Shown here piece after piece: positions 7,644 to 16,545 of a stretch of DNA of 64,000 nucleotides. A program made the translations under genes and the position numbers. Position 1 is the stretch's first letter, and every line of letters starts with the position of its first letter. The stretch is from Tenacibaculum holothuriorum (GTDB lineage: Bacteria; Bacteroidota; Bacteroidia; Flavobacteriales; Flavobacteriaceae), in assembly GCF_002120225.1 (NCBI RefSeq), contig NZ_LAPZ01000011.1, positions 1 through 64,000 on the forward strand, written 5' to 3'. The notes under the pieces are model-generated. The model searched no databases. It saw nothing but the letters and a program-made list of their open reading frames with translations, and had not been told where the DNA came from.

Positions 7644-8017
7644 TTTAATATGGTAGGTCTACTTTTTAAGTAAGAATCTTTAATTAAAATTTTATCGTTT
7701 TTAAAAGTGAAAACATCTACACCTCTCACTTCTATTTTTTTATCTTGATTAATAGACGCTTCAAAGGTCCATTCAGAATAAGCTTTGTTCTCATAAACAA
7801 TACACACAGGGTTTTTCCATTGTGCATCTTTAAAATTGTTTATTACATTTTGAAAAGCTTTTTTTACATCTTCATAACCTTTGTGTTTTTTCCCGGTAAC
7901 TTCAGTTCCTCGAGCTTCCAAAAACACACAGTCTGTATGCATGTACGACATTATTTTATCCATGTCGTGTTTGTTCCATGCATCCATAAAATCTAAAACC
8001 ACAAATTCTTTTGTCAT
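7640..8017 (-). CDS. NTF2-like (SnoaL-type) protein B
   Basis: An NTF2-like domain of 125 residues. It opens with DFMDAWNKHDMDKIMSYM, then has TDCVFLEARG, and ends with FTFKNDKILIKDSYLKSR. It resembles protein A at 6829-7203 over its whole length, so the two arose by duplication and may form a heterodimer or act on successive intermediates. Its last 4 bases overlap the start of the downstream thioesterase gene, and it lies 6 bp after the amidase. Isomerase, cyclase or hydrolase roles are all open. Confidence 0.75.
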   Translation of the reverse strand: MTKEFVVLDFMDAWNKHDMDKIMSYMHTDCVFLEARGTEVTGKKHKGYEDVKKAFQNVINNFKDAQWKNPVCIVYENKAYSEWTFEASINQDKKIEVRGVDVFTFKNDKILIKDSYLKSRPTILK

Positions 8018-8023
8018 TTTAAA

Positions 8024-9415
8024 TTAGAATTTAGGATATACAATAGGTTCAGATCGTAAATTTTCATACATTTTAGAGAGCTGTAAAACTCCTAAATCGT
8101 CAAATCTATTACCAACAATTTGCAAACCAATTGGTAACCCTTTTTTGGTAAATCCACAATTGATAGATGCTGCTGGTTGTTCAGTTAAGTTGAATAGAAA
8201 TGTATAGCACCAAGGGTCAAATAACCTTGTTTCGTCTGGCGCTGCTTTTTCTGCTTCAAATGAAGGAATTGGAGTAGAGGGTAATAATACAAAGTCGTAA
8301 CCATGAATTAATTGCATAGCACGTTCTCGTAGTTTTTGTATGATGTTAAAAGCATCGTATAAATCCGTTGCTTTCATATCTACACCATCTCGTGTCCAAT
8401 TATAAATAGTGTTAGATTTTGATAAATCCTCAGTAGGTAATTTTTGAAACTCTGTTAAGGTCCTTATTTTATAAAAAGCTTCTGCAGCTTCGTATTCGTC
8501 TTTTTTAAACGGAGGAGTATCTAAAATATCAACATTTAAACCTTCGTATTTTAAATCTTTAACAGCATCTCTTATATGTAAATCTACCTCTAAATCTAAG
8601 GTAGGTCCAAATCCTAAGCTTGGTATAAACAGTGCTTTTTTATTCAACAAGTCTAAAGGTTTTAATTCTTTATGATATTGAATATTATCAAAAGGTAACG
8701 CAGTATAATCTCGTTTATCTGGTTGCGCTAAAACGGTCAGCATCAACGCAGCATCGTCTACAGTTCTGGTCATAGGACCTGCAACTAACGATGGACTATT
8801 TGGAAAATAATACGGTACACGACCTTGGCTTGGTTTTAATCCGTATAAACCACAAAACGAGGCAGGTAAACGAATAGAGCCTACAATATCGGTTCCTATG
8901 GATATTGGACCAATACCCGCTGCAACTGTAGCTGCTGCACCCGAAGACGATGCACCTGTGTTGTGAGCTAAATTCCACGGATTTCTAGTTACTCCGTGTT
9001 TTGAGCTTACGCCAGCGCCTAAAATTCCGTAGTCACACATGGTATTTTTACCAAGGATAATGGCACCGTGTTCTTTTAATCTTGCTACCGTAGAATGATC
9101 GGTAGTTGCAATTTCAGCTTCATTAGCTGCCGAACCTCTGTACATTGGCATTCCTATAGTACCTAAAGCATCTTTTACTGTAGTAGGAATTCCGTCTAAT
9201 AATCCGATTGGATTTCCTTCTTTCCATCTTTTCTCAGATGCTAAGGCTTCCTTTAATGCGTTTTCTGCAACAACATAATACACAGCATTAATTTTCGGAT
9301 TAACTTCTTCAATACGTGCCAACATGAATTTAGTAACTTCTACAGGAGAAAGTTCTTGTCTTCGATAGGCTTCTAGTAGTTGAAGCGCGGTCATGTAAGC
9401 AATATTGTTGTACAT
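8024..9415 (-). CDS. Amidase-signature family hydrolase
   Basis: Protein of 463 residues with the complete amidase-signature Ser-cisSer-Lys triad. Lys81 lies in PTTVKDALG, the cis-Ser is within GASSSG (154-159), and the nucleophile is Ser180 in GTDIVGSIRLP. It hydrolyses a carboxamide (or less often an ester) to acid and ammonia or amine. It is not GatA: it stands in a catabolic operon between a flavin reductase gene and NTF2-like genes, and no gatB or gatC is near. The context suggests it releases the carboxylic acid later activated by the acyl-CoA ligase, or cleaves an amide or lactam intermediate made by the flavin monooxygenase. This last step is inference. Confidence 0.88.
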   Translation of the reverse strand: MYNNIAYMTALQLLEAYRRQELSPVEVTKFMLARIEEVNPKINAVYYVVAENALKEALASEKRWKEGNPIGLLDGIPTTVKDALGTIGMPMYRGSAANEAEIATTDHSTVARLKEHGAIILGKNTMCDYGILGAGVSSKHGVTRNPWNLAHNTGASSSGAAATVAAGIGPISIGTDIVGSIRLPASFCGLYGLKPSQGRVPYYFPNSPSLVAGPMTRTVDDAALMLTVLAQPDKRDYTALPFDNIQYHKELKPLDLLNKKALFIPSLGFGPTLDLEVDLHIRDAVKDLKYEGLNVDILDTPPFKKDEYEAAEAFYKIRTLTEFQKLPTEDLSKSNTIYNWTRDGVDMKATDLYDAFNIIQKLRERAMQLIHGYDFVLLPSTPIPSFEAEKAAPDETRLFDPWCYTFLFNLTEQPAASINCGFTKKGLPIGLQIVGNRFDDLGVLQLSKMYENLRSEPIVYPKF

Positions 9416-9416
9416 A

Positions 9417-9902
9417 TTAAATGTCAGTTAGTGTTTTATAACCTTTGCCTCCATAGATTAAAGGTTGTTGCTCGTTGTGTTGAATATCTTCAATAGTTCC
9501 AATAAAAATGGTATGTGTATTAGTATCCACAGTTTGGGCTACTGTACAAGAAAAAGCGGTATTCGCTTCCTTTAAAATGGGTGTTTCAATAGAGCTTTCG
9601 CTCCAATTACCACTTTCAAATTTTTCTTCTGGATGGTTTACAGAACTTGCAAATCTGTTTGAAATATGAACTTGTTCTTTGTTTAAAAGATTTACCGAAA
9701 ACTTACCACTATTGGCAATTAAATCGTGTGTTCCTGCACTTTTGTTTACACAAACTAATAATGATGGCGGATCGTTCGAAACCGAACTTACAGCAGTAGC
9801 TGTAAGTCCTGATCGAACTCCACTATGACGAGCAGTGATTATCGTTACGGTAGCAGCTAATTGCTGCATTCCTTTTTTAAATTCGTCTTGAGTAATTGGC
9901 AT
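9417..9902 (-). CDS. Flavin reductase (HpaC/ActVB-like)
   Basis: Protein of 161 residues of the short-chain flavin reductase domain that binds FMN or FAD and reduces it with NAD(P)H. Recognisable segments are the opening helix, TIITARHSGVRSGLTATAVSSVSNDPP (about 18-44, the flavin-binding face), and LLNKEQVHISNRFAS. Enzymes of this size act as the small component of two-component monooxygenases. The gene is 1 bp from the luciferase-like monooxygenase gene just upstream, so the two very probably form one oxygenase system through diffusible reduced flavin. Confidence 0.88.
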   Translation of the reverse strand: MPITQDEFKKGMQQLAATVTIITARHSGVRSGLTATAVSSVSNDPPSLLVCVNKSAGTHDLIANSGKFSVNLLNKEQVHISNRFASSVNHPEEKFESGNWSESSIETPILKEANTAFSCTVAQTVDTNTHTIFIGTIEDIQHNEQQPLIYGGKGYKTLTDI

Positions 9903-9903
9903 C

Positions 9904-11037
9904 TTATCCGTTTACTTTTTTAATTACACCCTCAGAGAACGCTTCTAAAGCTCCACGCTCAATATCGTCTCCAAAGAAACCAACGTGATGCCATACGAAG
10001 AACTCATCGATGTTATATTTTTCGGCGAGCATCATTACCTGATCTAGTGTTTCTTGATGTCCACCATTCCAAACACGTCCCATTGGCACATGGTAAGGAG
10101 GTGCATTGTAAGCATAGTTAAATGTTTCTGTAAACATTTGCTTGTACTTCTTTCTATCAGCTTCTGTATGCCCTGTTAATAAGTGAGCTCCTAAAGCAAG
10201 AATATCGTTATTGGTAGTATGTGTTAATCCGTTTTCGTGAGCTGCTTGTAAACAGTTATCTAGAATAACTGGCATAAACTCTTCTTTATCGGCAGTAACA
10301 AACGATACCATTTTAGCTCCTTCACCAGCCCAAAATTTAGCGGTTGCCATAGAGTATGAAAATGGTGCATATACTTTTGGATAAGGTTGCTGTAATGGGC
10401 GAGGAGTAATTCCTCCTTTTTGTAATATTCCTCTTGAGTCTACAGTTCCTTCGGGGCTCCAATCTTTTGTAGGATTAAATTCCCATGGCACTTTTGCTGG
10501 GAACTTCCAAAACTCACCATCGTGTTCTGTTAAATCATCAGTCCATAACGATTTTACTAACTTCCAGTTTTCATATAAAGCACGTCTGTTACGTTGATCT
10601 GCTTCAGATTTATCAGATTCTGCTGAAGTAATATCTAAGTGTTGCCCCATAGCAGCTGTCCAACGAGCAGTATTTCCTCTAGAGAAACCTGCGAAAGCAC
10701 GTCCACCAGTCATATGATCTAACATGGCAATGTCTTCTGCGACTTGAATTGGGTTTTTAGCCGTTAGGTTCATACCTAACTGACCTACTTTAAAGTTTTT
10801 AGTGTGTTGTGCAACGTATAAGTTCCATAATAATGGATTGGTAGTTGCTTCAACTCCTTCAACTTGCATGTGGTGTTCTGTTAAACAGAAACCATCGTAT
10901 CCTAATTCTTCAGCATATACCATCTGATCTTTCATCTTTTCCATCATTACTTGGAAACGATGTGGATCTCTACCTGCTAATTGCGTGTTTTCTCCGTATT
11001 CACGCATAAAAGGAATGGCTAATATTTTAAATTTCAT
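9904..11037 (-). CDS. LLM-class flavin-dependent monooxygenase (luciferase-like)
   Basis: About 377 residues forming a bacterial-luciferase-type TIM barrel. The ATG at 11037 is preferred because its protein begins MKFKILAIPF, a typical first strand of the family. A start at 11067 would place the N-terminus inside a hairpin. Motifs include YDGFCLTEHH, the GGRAFAGFSRG turn and the C-terminal EFFVWHHVGFF. The family hydroxylates, cleaves or Baeyer-Villiger-oxidises substrates with reduced flavin and oxygen. The partner flavin reductase gene follows 1 bp downstream. In a beta-oxidation operon with an amidase, attack on a ketone, ring or heteroatom of the substrate is reasonable, but the exact reaction cannot be given. 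Confidence 0.88.
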   Translation of the reverse strand: MKFKILAIPFMREYGENTQLAGRDPHRFQVMMEKMKDQMVYAEELGYDGFCLTEHHMQVEGVEATTNPLLWNLYVAQHTKNFKVGQLGMNLTAKNPIQVAEDIAMLDHMTGGRAFAGFSRGNTARWTAAMGQHLDITSAESDKSEADQRNRRALYENWKLVKSLWTDDLTEHDGEFWKFPAKVPWEFNPTKDWSPEGTVDSRGILQKGGITPRPLQQPYPKVYAPFSYSMATAKFWAGEGAKMVSFVTADKEEFMPVILDNCLQAAHENGLTHTTNNDILALGAHLLTGHTEADRKKYKQMFTETFNYAYNAPPYHVPMGRVWNGGHQETLDQVMMLAEKYNIDEFFVWHHVGFFGDDIERGALEAFSEGVIKKVNG

Positions 11038-11057
11038 CGTGTTGTTTTTTATAATTG

Positions 11058-11087
11058 ATAACCTCACAACATAGGCTGTGAGGTTAT
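11058..11087. other. Intercistronic hairpin between thiolase and monooxygenase genes
   Basis: Perfect 11-bp arms ATAACCTCACA (11058-11068) and TGTGAGGTTAT (11077-11087) with an 8-nt loop. No T-run follows on the transcribed (minus) strand, so it is not a plain terminator. It may protect or process the long mRNA, or attenuate the distal genes. Confidence 0.6.
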
Positions 11088-11091
11088 TGTA

Positions 11092-12264
11092 TTAGTTTAA
11101 TAATTCGTAGATACCTGCGATACCTTGACCACCACCTACACAGGCGGTTACCATACCGTATTTAGCTCCTCTACGACGCATTTCGTTGAATAACTGAACC
11201 GATAATTTTGCTCCTGTACAACCTAATGGGTGTCCTAAAGCAATGGCTCCACCATTTACGTTTACGATATCTGGATTGATGCCTAATTCTCTAACTACAG
11301 CTAATGCTTGTGATGCGAAAGCTTCGTTTAATTCGATTAGGTCAATATCTTCTAACTTTAAATTCGCATTTTTTAATGCTTTCGGAATCGCAGCAATAGG
11401 TCCGATTCCCATGTATAACGGATCAACACCTGCAACGGCACAAGTAATTAAACGTGCAATAGGTTTTAAGTTTAATTTTTCAACTAACTCGCCGCTTACT
11501 ACTAATACAAATGCTGCTCCGTCTGAAGTTTGTGATGAATTTCCTGCAGTTACAGAACCTCCTGCTTTAAATACTGGACGTAATTTTGATAATACTTGCG
11601 GATTTGTTCCTGGACGAACTCCTTCATCAGTATCTACTACAAAGTTTTTCTTTACACGCTTTCCGTCTACATAATGTGTTTCTTCAACATCAATAGGAAC
11701 AATTTCATCTTTGAATTTTCCGTCGGCAATGGCTTGTGCTGCTAACTTGTGAGAACGTGTTGCAAACTCATCCATATCCTCACGAGAAATATTGTATTTT
11801 TCTGCTACAGCTTCCGCAGTATTTCCCATTCCAACATAATAATTTGGAGTTGTAGATGCTACGTTATAACTTGGTGCGTATTTGTTACCTAACATTGGTA
11901 GCATACTCATACTTTCTGCACCACCAGCAATATAACAATGTCCGTGACCAGCTTTAATTTTAGTTGTAGCAATATCGATAGCTTCTAAACCTGAAGCGCA
12001 AAAACGATTTACGGTTACTCCCGGAACAACTTTTCCCATAGACATCATTGAGACTTGACGACCAATTTGAAAAGCTTGTTCTGCTTCTGGTACTGAACAT
12101 CCTACAATTACATCATCAACCATTTCCGGAGTAATTTCTGGCACTTCTGCCATCATGTGTTTTACCACTTTTGCTCCTAATTCATCTGAACGGTGAAATT
12201 TGAATCCACCTCTATGCGATTTTCCAACCGCTGTTCTATATCCTTTTATTATATATGCTTCCAT
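11092..12264 (-). CDS. fadA: Acetyl-CoA C-acyltransferase (thiolase)
   Basis: A degradative thiolase of 390 residues that splits a 3-ketoacyl-CoA into acetyl-CoA and a shortened acyl-CoA. Catalytic residues are visible: nucleophile Cys89 in NRFCASG, the His of GGAIALGHPLGCTG (about residue 346) and the second Cys of ACVGGGQG (about 376). It lies 3 bp downstream of the FadN-like gene, the standard fadN-fadA arrangement, with an acyl-CoA dehydrogenase gene just upstream. Together they make a complete beta-oxidation module. FadA fits best; a PaaJ-like 3-oxoadipyl-CoA thiolase is the main alternative. Confidence 0.88.
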   Translation of the reverse strand: MEAYIIKGYRTAVGKSHRGGFKFHRSDELGAKVVKHMMAEVPEITPEMVDDVIVGCSVPEAEQAFQIGRQVSMMSMGKVVPGVTVNRFCASGLEAIDIATTKIKAGHGHCYIAGGAESMSMLPMLGNKYAPSYNVASTTPNYYVGMGNTAEAVAEKYNISREDMDEFATRSHKLAAQAIADGKFKDEIVPIDVEETHYVDGKRVKKNFVVDTDEGVRPGTNPQVLSKLRPVFKAGGSVTAGNSSQTSDGAAFVLVVSGELVEKLNLKPIARLITCAVAGVDPLYMGIGPIAAIPKALKNANLKLEDIDLIELNEAFASQALAVVRELGINPDIVNVNGGAIALGHPLGCTGAKLSVQLFNEMRRRGAKYGMVTACVGGGQGIAGIYELLN

Positions 12265-12267
12265 TTG

Positions 12268-14637
12268 TTAGTTTCTTAAAGGTTTACCAGTTTTTAACAT
12301 GTGTTTAATACGCTCGAATGTTTTTGGCTCTGTAGCTAAACTCACAAAACCTTCTAATTCTAACTCTAATAAGTATTTTTCTGAAACTTCTTGAGCACCA
12401 GATAAATCTCCACCACATAAAATCCAAGCAATTTTCTTTGCTACTAAAGCATCGTGCTCAGAAAAATAGTTTCCTAATTGATAGGTATTAATAAATGTGT
12501 AGATTGCCGCTAAACCACCTTGACCCATTACAGAAATACGTTCTCTTAATACTGGAGCAACGTAGTTGTATGATAAGGCTAATACTTTTTGTTTTGCAGC
12601 TTCGATTGTTGATTCTGGTCTACCCACAACCATATCTTGATTCTTTACGATATACCCCATGTTTTGCGCATCGAAAGCCGAACCTGCAACTTTAGACATT
12701 GCTAATTGATTGAACTTCGCAATTAACTTAGGTACTTTTACATCTTCAAAGAAGAATCCGTCTGATAATTGAACTGCCATTTCTTTGGTTCCACCACCAC
12801 CAGGTAATAGACCTACACTTGCTTCTGGTAAACCAATATATGATTCGTAAGCAGCAACAGCAGCATCTGAATGCATCATAATTTCTGCTCCTCCACCTAA
12901 GGCATAACCTTTAACAGCTGCTACAACAGGTACTTTTGCTAAACGAATAGCTGAGGTCATTTTTTGGAAAGTTCCGCAAGCTAATTCAATAGCTTTGAAA
13001 TCTTTTTTCTCAATACTTTCTGCAACACCTACTAAGTTGGCACCTACAGAGAATGATTTTGTATTGTTACCAATTACAATTCCTTTCCAACCATTTTCTT
13101 CTGCGATACGGATAGCTTCTAAAATTCCAGCAGTAACTTCTACAGAGATAGCGTTAGCTTTAGAAATGAATTCTAAACATAAAACACCATCACCAATGTC
13201 GTGTAATTTAACACCTTCATTTTGATATACCGGAGCTTTGTCGGCACCTAAAGAAGCAAAGGCACTACGTCCTTCAACTTTTTGATAGTTTTTATCTTCT
13301 GAATTGAAGTAGTCTGCACCGTTGTTATTGTAGAATGTTTTTCCGCTTGAAATTAAATCAGCTGCCCAAGAAGCTACTTCTTTACCTTCTGCTTTGGCTA
13401 ATGCTAATCCTTTTTCTCCACCGATTAAATCCCAGTATTCAAAAGGGCCAACTTCCCAAGCATATCCTGCTTTCATAGCATCATCAATACTGTAAATATT
13501 GTCTGATACTTCTGGAATTCTGTTTGAAATATATGCGAAGAATTCACCGAAATAGCGACGTGCAAATTCTCCTCCTTTATCGTCGGCAGCTAATAAGCTT
13601 GCTAAACGGTCTTTTAAGCTTCCTTTAGTAGCTAAACTAGCAATAGTAACCTCTTTTACTGGAGCATATTCTTGCGTTTTTAAGTTGAACGCTAATAATT
13701 GCTTTTTACCTTCTGGAGTTACCGTTTTTTGGTAATATCCTTTTTTGGTTTTATCTCCTAATGCTTTGTTTTCTAACAACCACTTAATATAGTCTTGGCG
13801 CTCTCTGTTTGCAAACTCTACGATTAACTCGTCTTTTGGACAAGCTTCTACCATAAAATCCATCACTTTTTCGTTTACGTCAATACCAATTAAATCTTGT
13901 AAGCGGTAGAATCCTGTTTTTGGACGACCGATAGGTTTTCCTAAAATAGCATCTACTTCTTCGATTGTAAGATCTAATTCCTCAGTAAGTTTTTCAATGA
14001 TGATTCCTGAAGCAACGCTAAATCTGTTTGCTATAAATGCTGGTGTATCTTTACATAGAACAGTTACTTTACCTAATGTTTTTCTTCCGTAAACCATTAA
14101 GTCAGAAACTAAACTAGCACTGGTTTCATCAGTAGGAATTACTTCTAATAAATCCATATGACGTACTGGATTGAAGAAATGTAATCCTAAGAAATTCTTT
14201 CTAAAATCATCGCTACGTCCTTCTTTCATTAATGAAATAGGAATACTTGATGTGTTTGAAGCTACAATACTTCCTTCTTTACGGTACTTATCTACTTTTT
14301 CAAAAACTTGCTTTTTAATAGCTAAGTTTTCAATAACAACTTCAATAATAATATCGCTATTGGCAATTTTTTCAAAATCGTCTTCAAAATTTCCAACCGC
14401 AATTCTTGCAGCAAAATCTTTGCTATAGAAAGGATTCATTCTCGATTTTGTTGCTGCTTTTAAAGCACCAGCAGCAAAAGAATTACGAGCTGATTTTTTC
14501 GATTTTTGTTTCTCGTCTAAATTTGGTGGAACGATATCTAATAATAGTACTTCACAACCAATATTGGCGAACTGAGCAGCAATACCCATTCCCATGGTTC
14601 CTGAACCTAAAACAGTTACGTTTTTTATTTGTTTCAT
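12268..14637 (-). CDS. fadN: 3-hydroxyacyl-CoA dehydrogenase / enoyl-CoA hydratase (FadN type)
   Basis: Bifunctional beta-oxidation protein of 789 residues, which matches the length known for Bacillus FadN. The order is dehydrogenase first, hydratase last, the reverse of E. coli FadB. The N-terminal Rossmann motif GSGTMGMG is at about 11-18. The dehydrogenase catalytic region (LGLHFFNPVRHMDLLEV) lies at about 150-166. The crotonase-type half starts near residue 490 and carries the oxyanion-hole segments FSVGANL and ALGGGAE, plus LPEASVGLLPGGGG. It hydrates enoyl-CoA and oxidises the hydroxyacyl-CoA with NAD. The adjacent thiolase (3 bp) and acyl-CoA dehydrogenase (35 bp) complete the cycle. 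Confidence 0.92.
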   Translation of the reverse strand: MKQIKNVTVLGSGTMGMGIAAQFANIGCEVLLLDIVPPNLDEKQKSKKSARNSFAAGALKAATKSRMNPFYSKDFAARIAVGNFEDDFEKIANSDIIIEVVIENLAIKKQVFEKVDKYRKEGSIVASNTSSIPISLMKEGRSDDFRKNFLGLHFFNPVRHMDLLEVIPTDETSASLVSDLMVYGRKTLGKVTVLCKDTPAFIANRFSVASGIIIEKLTEELDLTIEEVDAILGKPIGRPKTGFYRLQDLIGIDVNEKVMDFMVEACPKDELIVEFANRERQDYIKWLLENKALGDKTKKGYYQKTVTPEGKKQLLAFNLKTQEYAPVKEVTIASLATKGSLKDRLASLLAADDKGGEFARRYFGEFFAYISNRIPEVSDNIYSIDDAMKAGYAWEVGPFEYWDLIGGEKGLALAKAEGKEVASWAADLISSGKTFYNNNGADYFNSEDKNYQKVEGRSAFASLGADKAPVYQNEGVKLHDIGDGVLCLEFISKANAISVEVTAGILEAIRIAEENGWKGIVIGNNTKSFSVGANLVGVAESIEKKDFKAIELACGTFQKMTSAIRLAKVPVVAAVKGYALGGGAEIMMHSDAAVAAYESYIGLPEASVGLLPGGGGTKEMAVQLSDGFFFEDVKVPKLIAKFNQLAMSKVAGSAFDAQNMGYIVKNQDMVVGRPESTIEAAKQKVLALSYNYVAPVLRERISVMGQGGLAAIYTFINTYQLGNYFSEHDALVAKKIAWILCGGDLSGAQEVSEKYLLELELEGFVSLATEPKTFERIKHMLKTGKPLRN

Positions 14638-14672
14638 CTGTTAATGTCTAAAATCTGTATTATAATTTGATC

Positions 14673-16499
14673 TTAAAGAATTAATTCTTTATCTCCTGTT
14701 TTAATGGTTAACATATCGGTATCCATTAAAGTTGTTGCACAAGAATCTATACGAGGCATTTCGTATTTGTAGAAATAACGCATAGTTAATAATTTACCTT
14801 CGTAGAATTCTTGAGAACGTTTTGTACTACCACTTTCTAATGCTTTTTTAGCAGCAGTTCCCATTTTTAACCATTGCCATCCTATTACGATGTTACTAAA
14901 TAGTTCCATCATATAGTTAGCATCTGCTAAGAAGGTTTCAAAATCACCTTTTGCAGCGTTAGGGAATAAGTGACCTAATACTTTTTGTAATGTTTCTAAT
15001 GATTTGCCTAAAGTAGCAGCGTGTGGTTTTAAATCTTCAAATTGATTTGCAGCTTCGATATCTTTAGCTACAATTCCGTTGAAAAGTTTTAATGCTTTTC
15101 CTTTATTCATGGTCATTTTACGACCTAATAAATCTTGAGATTGGATTCCTGTAGTTCCTTCGTATAAAGACATAATTCTAATATCTCTATAGTATTGTTG
15201 TAATGGGAAATCCATGGTGAAACCATAACCTCCTAATACTTGTAATCCGTTGCTTACAGACATTTGTCCTTGCTCTGCAGGATATGTTTTTACAATTGGA
15301 GTTAACAATTCCATTAATAATTCGGCATCTTCTTTAGCTTCTCCTTCAGATAAATGCTCAAGGTCAAAGAAACGAGAGCACTCTAGAATTAATGCGAATG
15401 AACCTTCAGTTATTGCTCTTTGTAATAATAACATTCTACGAACATCTGCGTGGTTCATAATTGAAATCTGCTCTGTAGTAGCGTCTTTAGCTCCAGATTT
15501 ATTTAATTTTCTACCTTGGTTACGCTCATTTGCATATTGTAATGATGCTTGGTAAGATGCTGAACAAATTGCTGCTCCCATAACTCCAGTACCAATACGA
15601 GCACCGTTCATCATTTGGAACATGTAGTTTAATCCTTTTCCTGGTTCACCAACTAACCATCCTTTACAATTGTCTTTTCCTCCGAAACCTAAGTGAACAG
15701 TAGCAAAACCTTGTTGTCCTACTTTTTCGAATTCAGCAATAGATTGTACATCATTTGGTTCTAAAGAACCATCAGCAGTAATTCTATTTTTTGGAACTAC
15801 GAATAATGAAATTCCTCTTGTACCTGCTGGTGCTCCTTCAATACGTGCTAGCGTTAAGTGCACGATATTGTCAGTAAATTGCATATCTCCACCAGAGATA
15901 AATATTTTTTGCCCGTCGATATTATAGCTTCCGTCACCATTATCTTTTGCTGATGTTGTGATGTCTGATAATGAACTTCCTGCTTGTGGCTCTGTTAAAC
16001 ACATAGACCCCATCCATTCTCCAGAAATCATTTTTTGAGCATACTTTTCGTTTAATTCTTCGTTACCAAAAGAAGTAATTAATTTAGCAGCCCCACCAGT
16101 TAATAATGCATAACCTGGTGCACTGTTATTGGCTGCGTTCATAATTAAATCGATAGTTCTGTATACAATCATTGGCATTTGAATACCATTCTTGTCGTAA
16201 TCGAACATTGCACCGAACCAACCTAATTCTGCTAAACCTTTGTTGATTCCTTCAATTTTAGGATGCACATAAATTTGTCCATCTTTAAAATATACCGGTT
16301 CGCTATCCATTTCTGTTGCACAAGGAAAGAGTTCACGATCTGCAAATTCCTTAAAAGCATCTAACATCATATTGATGTTTTCTATATCGTAATCTTGGTA
16401 TTTTTCATTTGAAATAATAGGACTTATATCTAACGTTTCTTCTAAAATAAAGCGTAAGTCGTCCAAGTCAATGTATTTTTGAGCATACATATCTGCCAT
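14673..16499 (-). CDS. Acyl-CoA dehydrogenase with extra C-terminal domain
   Basis: A FAD-dependent acyl-CoA dehydrogenase of 608 residues, of the long type with a C-terminal extension (about 480-608), as in DmdC/FadE5-like enzymes. The family segment MCLTEPQAGSSLSD lies at about 161-174, the substrate and flavin loop GYGFTMDFPLQQYYRD follows in the C-terminal half, and YEGTTGIQSQDLLG carries the probable catalytic Glu. It introduces the alpha,beta double bond in the first step of beta-oxidation. It lies 46 bp downstream of the Rieske oxygenase and 35 bp upstream of the FadN-like gene. DmdC-like extended enzymes also act on unusual acyl groups, so a non-fatty substrate is possible. Confidence 0.9.
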   Translation of the reverse strand: MADMYAQKYIDLDDLRFILEETLDISPIISNEKYQDYDIENINMMLDAFKEFADRELFPCATEMDSEPVYFKDGQIYVHPKIEGINKGLAELGWFGAMFDYDKNGIQMPMIVYRTIDLIMNAANNSAPGYALLTGGAAKLITSFGNEELNEKYAQKMISGEWMGSMCLTEPQAGSSLSDITTSAKDNGDGSYNIDGQKIFISGGDMQFTDNIVHLTLARIEGAPAGTRGISLFVVPKNRITADGSLEPNDVQSIAEFEKVGQQGFATVHLGFGGKDNCKGWLVGEPGKGLNYMFQMMNGARIGTGVMGAAICSASYQASLQYANERNQGRKLNKSGAKDATTEQISIMNHADVRRMLLLQRAITEGSFALILECSRFFDLEHLSEGEAKEDAELLMELLTPIVKTYPAEQGQMSVSNGLQVLGGYGFTMDFPLQQYYRDIRIMSLYEGTTGIQSQDLLGRKMTMNKGKALKLFNGIVAKDIEAANQFEDLKPHAATLGKSLETLQKVLGHLFPNAAKGDFETFLADANYMMELFSNIVIGWQWLKMGTAAKKALESGSTKRSQEFYEGKLLTMRYFYKYEMPRIDSCATTLMDTDMLTIKTGDKELIL

Positions 16500-16545
16500 G
16501 ATAAAATGTATTTTTGAATTATTTTATTTCTTGATTATTAGTGTT

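Noticed and set aside
8024..9415. GatA subunit of Asp/Glu-tRNA amidotransferase
   Set aside because: The amidase triad is shared with GatA, but the gene is embedded in a catabolic operon and no gatB or gatC neighbour is present.
11243..11674. Plus-strand frame of 143 codons opposite the thiolase gene
   Set aside because: Fully covered by the thiolase with all catalytic residues; a shadow frame.
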